Shown: piece by piece, positions 60,844 to 64,000 of the stretch
Layout of the letters: every line of letters starts with the position of its first letter
Position numbering within the stretch: position 1 is the first letter of the stretch
NCBI GenBank assembly: GCA_014281115.1
Contig: JACONQ010000003.1
Coordinates: 3,720,001-3,784,000 of the forward strand
From: Laburnicola sp. R22_1
Lineage: Eukaryota > Ascomycota > Dothideomycetes > Pleosporales > Didymosphaeriaceae
Reading direction: 5' to 3'
Length of the DNA: 64,000 nt
Program-made: the position numbers and the translations under genes
Notes under the pieces: generated by a model
What the model saw: the letters and a program-made list of their open reading frames with translations, nothing else
What the model was told of the DNA's origin: nothing
The model's database searches: none

Positions 60844-60945
60844 TTTGCCGAGCGTTATTAAGAAATATCGCGTCTTTTCTAGGGGGTGCGTGTTTGGGTA
60901 GGGTGCGCGGAATCTCTATATGCGCGGAATCTATATAGCCGAGCT

Positions 60946-62069
60946 TATCCTTTTTCTTCTATGTTAAGATAGACTATTTATAGTCCTTATACTTCTTTCT
61001 ACCGCGTTTAGCTGGCCTAGCCAACTTAGTAGGGGGTGTTATTAACTTAGGCCTCTTTAATAAGTCCTTAGACTTGCCTTTACCCTTAGTAGACTGCCCT
61101 TCCTCTTAGTAAAGGCAATTGGCAATCTCTTTTACCTCTATAAAGGTTTCCCTCTAAGAAGGTAAGTAATATAAAACTTTTTTATATAGCTTATTATCTA
61201 TAAAAGCTATAAATTTAGCTACTCTATAATGCTTATTCTGCTCCTTAATTTTATCCTATAAAGGGAGAAGGTGGTTAAGTAAGTCTATTAGAGACTGGCC
61301 TGCCCTTTGGCGGCAGTTCTTTATCGCCTTAAACGCTGTCTGCTAGCGTTCTAATAGAGTGCCTAGGGCATTAAGTATTTGTTTTATTAACGTCTACTAG
61401 GTAGAAGCCTATTTAGAGTCTGTCTATTATTATTAATTAGAATATAACTTAAATTAACTTTAAAGGTTCTTAGATAAATACTATCTACTAAAGATAACCT
61501 TATAATCTTCTATAATAAAGCGAGAAGGTGCTTACGAAAAATAAAACTCGTAATTTTACTTCTATTAGTTATAATCGCGATAGCTCTTATAGTTATAGGT
61601 GTGTGGTAGAAGTAGTCACAGTAAGATACTTTATTTAGCGGCTATTAGAGATAATAAGACTATAGTAACTATATATAGAGTACTAGTAAGCTTATTAAGA
61701 GCTGCTGTATTGCCAGCTTTATATTATTATTAAATATTCTTAATACGTTATATTTTCTATTATTCCTATTTCTTATGCGTCTAGTTCTATAGTTCTATAA
61801 GATAAGTCACCCTTCTATTAGCTTCTATTATATTTGGCTCCTTCTAAGAAGCTTGCGAACCCTTAGGGCTATTATTAATTTCTTATTAGGTAGCCTCTCT
61901 AAGTTTTTCCACTTATTCTTCTACCTACCTAATAGTACTAGCTTACTGCCAAGTATTCCTAGATAAGCCGCCTAGCTCCTAGCTCGCAGAAGTAAGGCGT
62001 CCACTAGGTCTACGTATTGCTATTATAGCGGCGAGAATCCTACCGCTGTCTATAAGAGAGCGATTTAAA
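60946..62069 (-). pseudogene. Gypsy A gag, RIP-dead
   Basis: Aligns with B 51170-52306, including the leader next to the 5' LTR, where the priming site reads AGCGATTTAAAT instead of AGCGATTCGAAT. Stops and lost codons throughout. No function remains. Confidence 0.85.
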
Positions 62070-62259
62070 TATAAGGGCGCTACTAGAACGCCTAATAGTT
62101 AATAAGGCAGAATAGGATAATATTAGAAGGTAAGTAGTAATAAGATAAATCGCTACTCGCTATTATCTAAAGTAAGAGGGTTTTTTATCTAAACCCCCAC
62201 TAGGTCTAAAGGAGGTATAAGGCTCCATTAGACTAGTTAAGTAATAAGGAGGCCTTATA
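62070..62259 (-). repeat. Gypsy A 5' LTR
   Basis: 190 bp from TATAAGGGCGC to GGCCTTATA, with both TG and CA ends changed to TA. Followed by GTTAA, matching 42206-42210. Confidence 0.9.
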
Positions 62260-63938
62260 GTTAAAGTGTAGAGTCTAGTAGTTATTTCTCTAAAATTATC
62301 TATTTAGTTAGGCTTAGCATACATTATTAAAAAATATAGGTATCTACTATATCTTACCTAAATAGTAGTTTAAGCGCGTTACACTTAGGCTAGATATCTA
62401 ACTTACTAAGGTGCTTATAAGTAAGCCTAGAGGTACCTTTAAGTGTTAGAAATATATTATTAGTAAATATTAAACCTAATAAGAAAATATAAGGGCTTAA
62501 GATAAGAAAAAAATTAAATAGTATTTTAGAAATAGCGAAAGTGTTTCTAAAATATTAGTAGAAGATAGACTATTATAGAGGATATGTATAGTACCTTAAG
62601 TTTAAGAAATATTTTAGTAAATTTATACGTTAACTTAAGGAGAATTCTATAGGGTCCGCCTTATAGGTCTTAGAGAATAGTAACCTTAATATACTAATAT
62701 TATAGCTTAAGAAGGGCTTCTGGCTAGTTTATAGTAATAAACCCTTTCTAGATAAAGAAATATATTTAGATATAATATTATCCTATCTTAAATATTTTTT
62801 TAGTTATTATAATAGCTATTTGTAAAACTTTCCTTATATTATATATATTTATAGGGGGCTTATCTTATAGTATATAGCTTAGACTATACTCTTATACTAG
62901 ATTTAATAGCATCTTTAAAAAGGATAAGTTAGTATATACTTTCTATTAATAGATAATGCTAATATACTATCTACGTCTAGCTTATTAACTTGCTATCTAT
63001 ATATCTTTTTACTACTCTTTTATATACTCTTAGAAACTACTTCTAATATATTCTAAGAGAGAACGCATCCTTAGTTCTACAAAGTTTCTATCTATCTTTA
63101 CCTTATTTCTAGTCTAGTTTTTAGCAAAAAAAACTAACTATATTGCTAATAGTAAGAGATTATATTAACGTTATTAGAGGCTTTCTAATATAGGCGCAAT
63201 ATCTTCTTTGTGTTAGTAATAATATAAGAAATTTTGTAGAAGAATAGCTAGATCTAGACTTACTCTTTCTATTACTACTAAATACTATCTAGATACTATA
63301 TAGTGCTATCTATATAAGGTAGTAGGATATTAATATTATTAACCTTATCTGTATACTTACGATAGAACTCTAGGGATAGATATTTTTCTCTAGAATATCC
63401 TTCTTATCTAACTCCTATATATCTAATAAGATACGTTCTTTATTGCTCTACTCTATGCTTATAGAGTCTATCTAGTAACTATTATTATTATTAGATACTA
63501 TAAGCGTTAATAAGGTGCTATAGTATATACTAACATAAAGTATTATATAGAATAAAGAATAGCTAAGATAGTAGCTACTAAGATATAGCTATAGAATTAT
63601 AGAGCATATTAACTATTAGTTAGTAGAGATAAAAAAAGAGAAACAAGCTATACTATTAAAAAGGGTAGTAGAGACAGAAGGGAGTATTAGTATATAGCTA
63701 AAAGGCACCCTAGGGGGCTTATAATTATAAAGTTGTGTATAGTCGCTAATAACTACGCTAAAGATATATATTTTACCTTAGGGCTAAGTTGTAATCTAGC
63801 GTTAAAGTTAAGCTAGATTAGGTATTTTAAGCAACTGCACACTAGCCGCCTATCGTATATTTTAGGGGATTTTAAGGCAAGTTAGCATAAGAAAACACTA
63901 TTACGCCCTTCTAAAAATGGTAGCCAAATTACCATCTT
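62260..63938. other. RIP-degraded DNA, no gene
   Basis: Continuation of the 39061-42210 host sequence. No frame or motif is legible. The last ~240 bases regain some CA and TG (AACTGCACACTAGCCGCC), leading into an LTR. Confidence 0.6.
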
Positions 63939-64000
63939 TGTCTGTACACCGTATGGACAAGGGCACCTAAGGGTGTTGAGGTTTCAATATTGCCGCACGA
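63939..64000. repeat. Start of a third copy of the 287-bp LTR
   Basis: TGTCTGTACACCGTATGGAC and the following GGGCACCTAAGGGTGTTGAG match the starts at 11171 and 13564. It is far less mutated than those, so it approximates the original LTR. The element is cut by the window edge. Confidence 0.8.

Larger units (their letters stand above)
56346..60945 (-). mobile_element. pogo/Fot1-like transposon, minus strand, split by another pogo element
   Basis: Ends AGCTCGGCTATATAG (56346) and CTATATAGCCGAGCT (60945) are inverted repeats extending ~80 bp with a few transitions, flanked by TA (56344-56345, 60946-60947). It sits in gypsy A where copy B has an uninterrupted CTTTATCC. Without the inner insertion it is about 1.8 kb, the normal size of Fot1-like elements. 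Confidence 0.9.
42211..62259 (-). mobile_element. Ty3/gypsy chromovirus A, interrupted by four kinds of later insertion
   Basis: 190-bp LTRs at 42211-42400 and 62070-62259, each starting TATAAGGGCG (TG to TA by RIP), flanked by GTTAA on both sides. The body lies on the minus strand in three pieces: 60946-62069 (gag), 52497-54800 (protease to RNase H) and 42401-45538 (integrase to 3' end). These line up in order with copy B. Much more RIP-mutated than B. The nested insertions are B, a Tc1-like element and a pogo-like stack, each with matching duplications. Confidence 0.9.

Noticed and set aside
1..64000. Mitochondrial or bacterial origin because of extreme AT content
   Set aside because: Nuclear-type transposons, spliceosomal introns and RIP-type mutation point to a fungal nuclear genome.
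1..64000. tRNA or rRNA genes
   Set aside because: I found no stretch with A and B box plus acceptor pairing, nor any conserved rRNA block.

Overview
This window looks like part of a filamentous ascomycete (Pezizomycotina) genome, and most of it is a transposon graveyard. Two things point there. Nearly all of 1-42,000 and 62,260-63,940 is very AT-rich, full of TA and TAG and poor in CA/TG, with no long reading frames: the footprint of repeat-induced point mutation (RIP, CpA to TpA). The recognisable genes are fungal: pogo/Fot1-like, Tc1-like and hAT transposases, Ty3/gypsy chromovirus polyproteins, and a fungal cytochrome P450 with short GT-AG introns. I could not fix the genus. I found no tRNA, rRNA, CRISPR array or complete intact host gene.

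Layout: 887-3020 is a full pogo/Fot1-like element with perfect 41-bp terminal repeats and a nonsense-riddled transposase. About 8,900-15,960 (minus strand) is a heavily mutated Ty3/gypsy pol (protease, RT, RNase H, integrase), split by a 2.7-kb LTR element at 11,171-13,850. Two young-looking solo LTRs (16,378-17,282 and 25,678-26,777) carry a 19-bp minisatellite of different length. About 19,945-22,280 is an element with ~270-bp inverted ends. A P450 gene starts near 29,880, is interrupted by a hAT element (about 30,112-33,567) and resumes in frame at 33,568-35,021. A cluster of short inverted-repeat elements follows (35,570-36,990), then degenerate retroelement DNA.

The right third is a nested stack. 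Gypsy element A (42,211-62,259, minus strand, 190-bp LTRs, TSD GTTAA) is interrupted by a second copy, B (45,539-52,496, TSD CTTGG/CTTAG), by a Tc1-like element (54,801-56,325), and by a pogo-like element (56,346-60,945). That last element is itself split by another pogo-like element (57,331-60,137), whose left terminal repeat holds a 618-bp palindromic MITE (57,340-57,957). Every junction has a matching target duplication, so the order of events can be read from the sequence.

Nothing here looks like an active element. The usual damage is TGG/CAG/CAA to stop and catalytic Asp to Asn, both expected from RIP. The most informative pieces are the P450 gene broken by the hAT insertion with one-sided mutation, the nested stack, a probable self-priming site in the gypsy element, and a conserved but broken antisense reading frame between its pol gene and 3' LTR.
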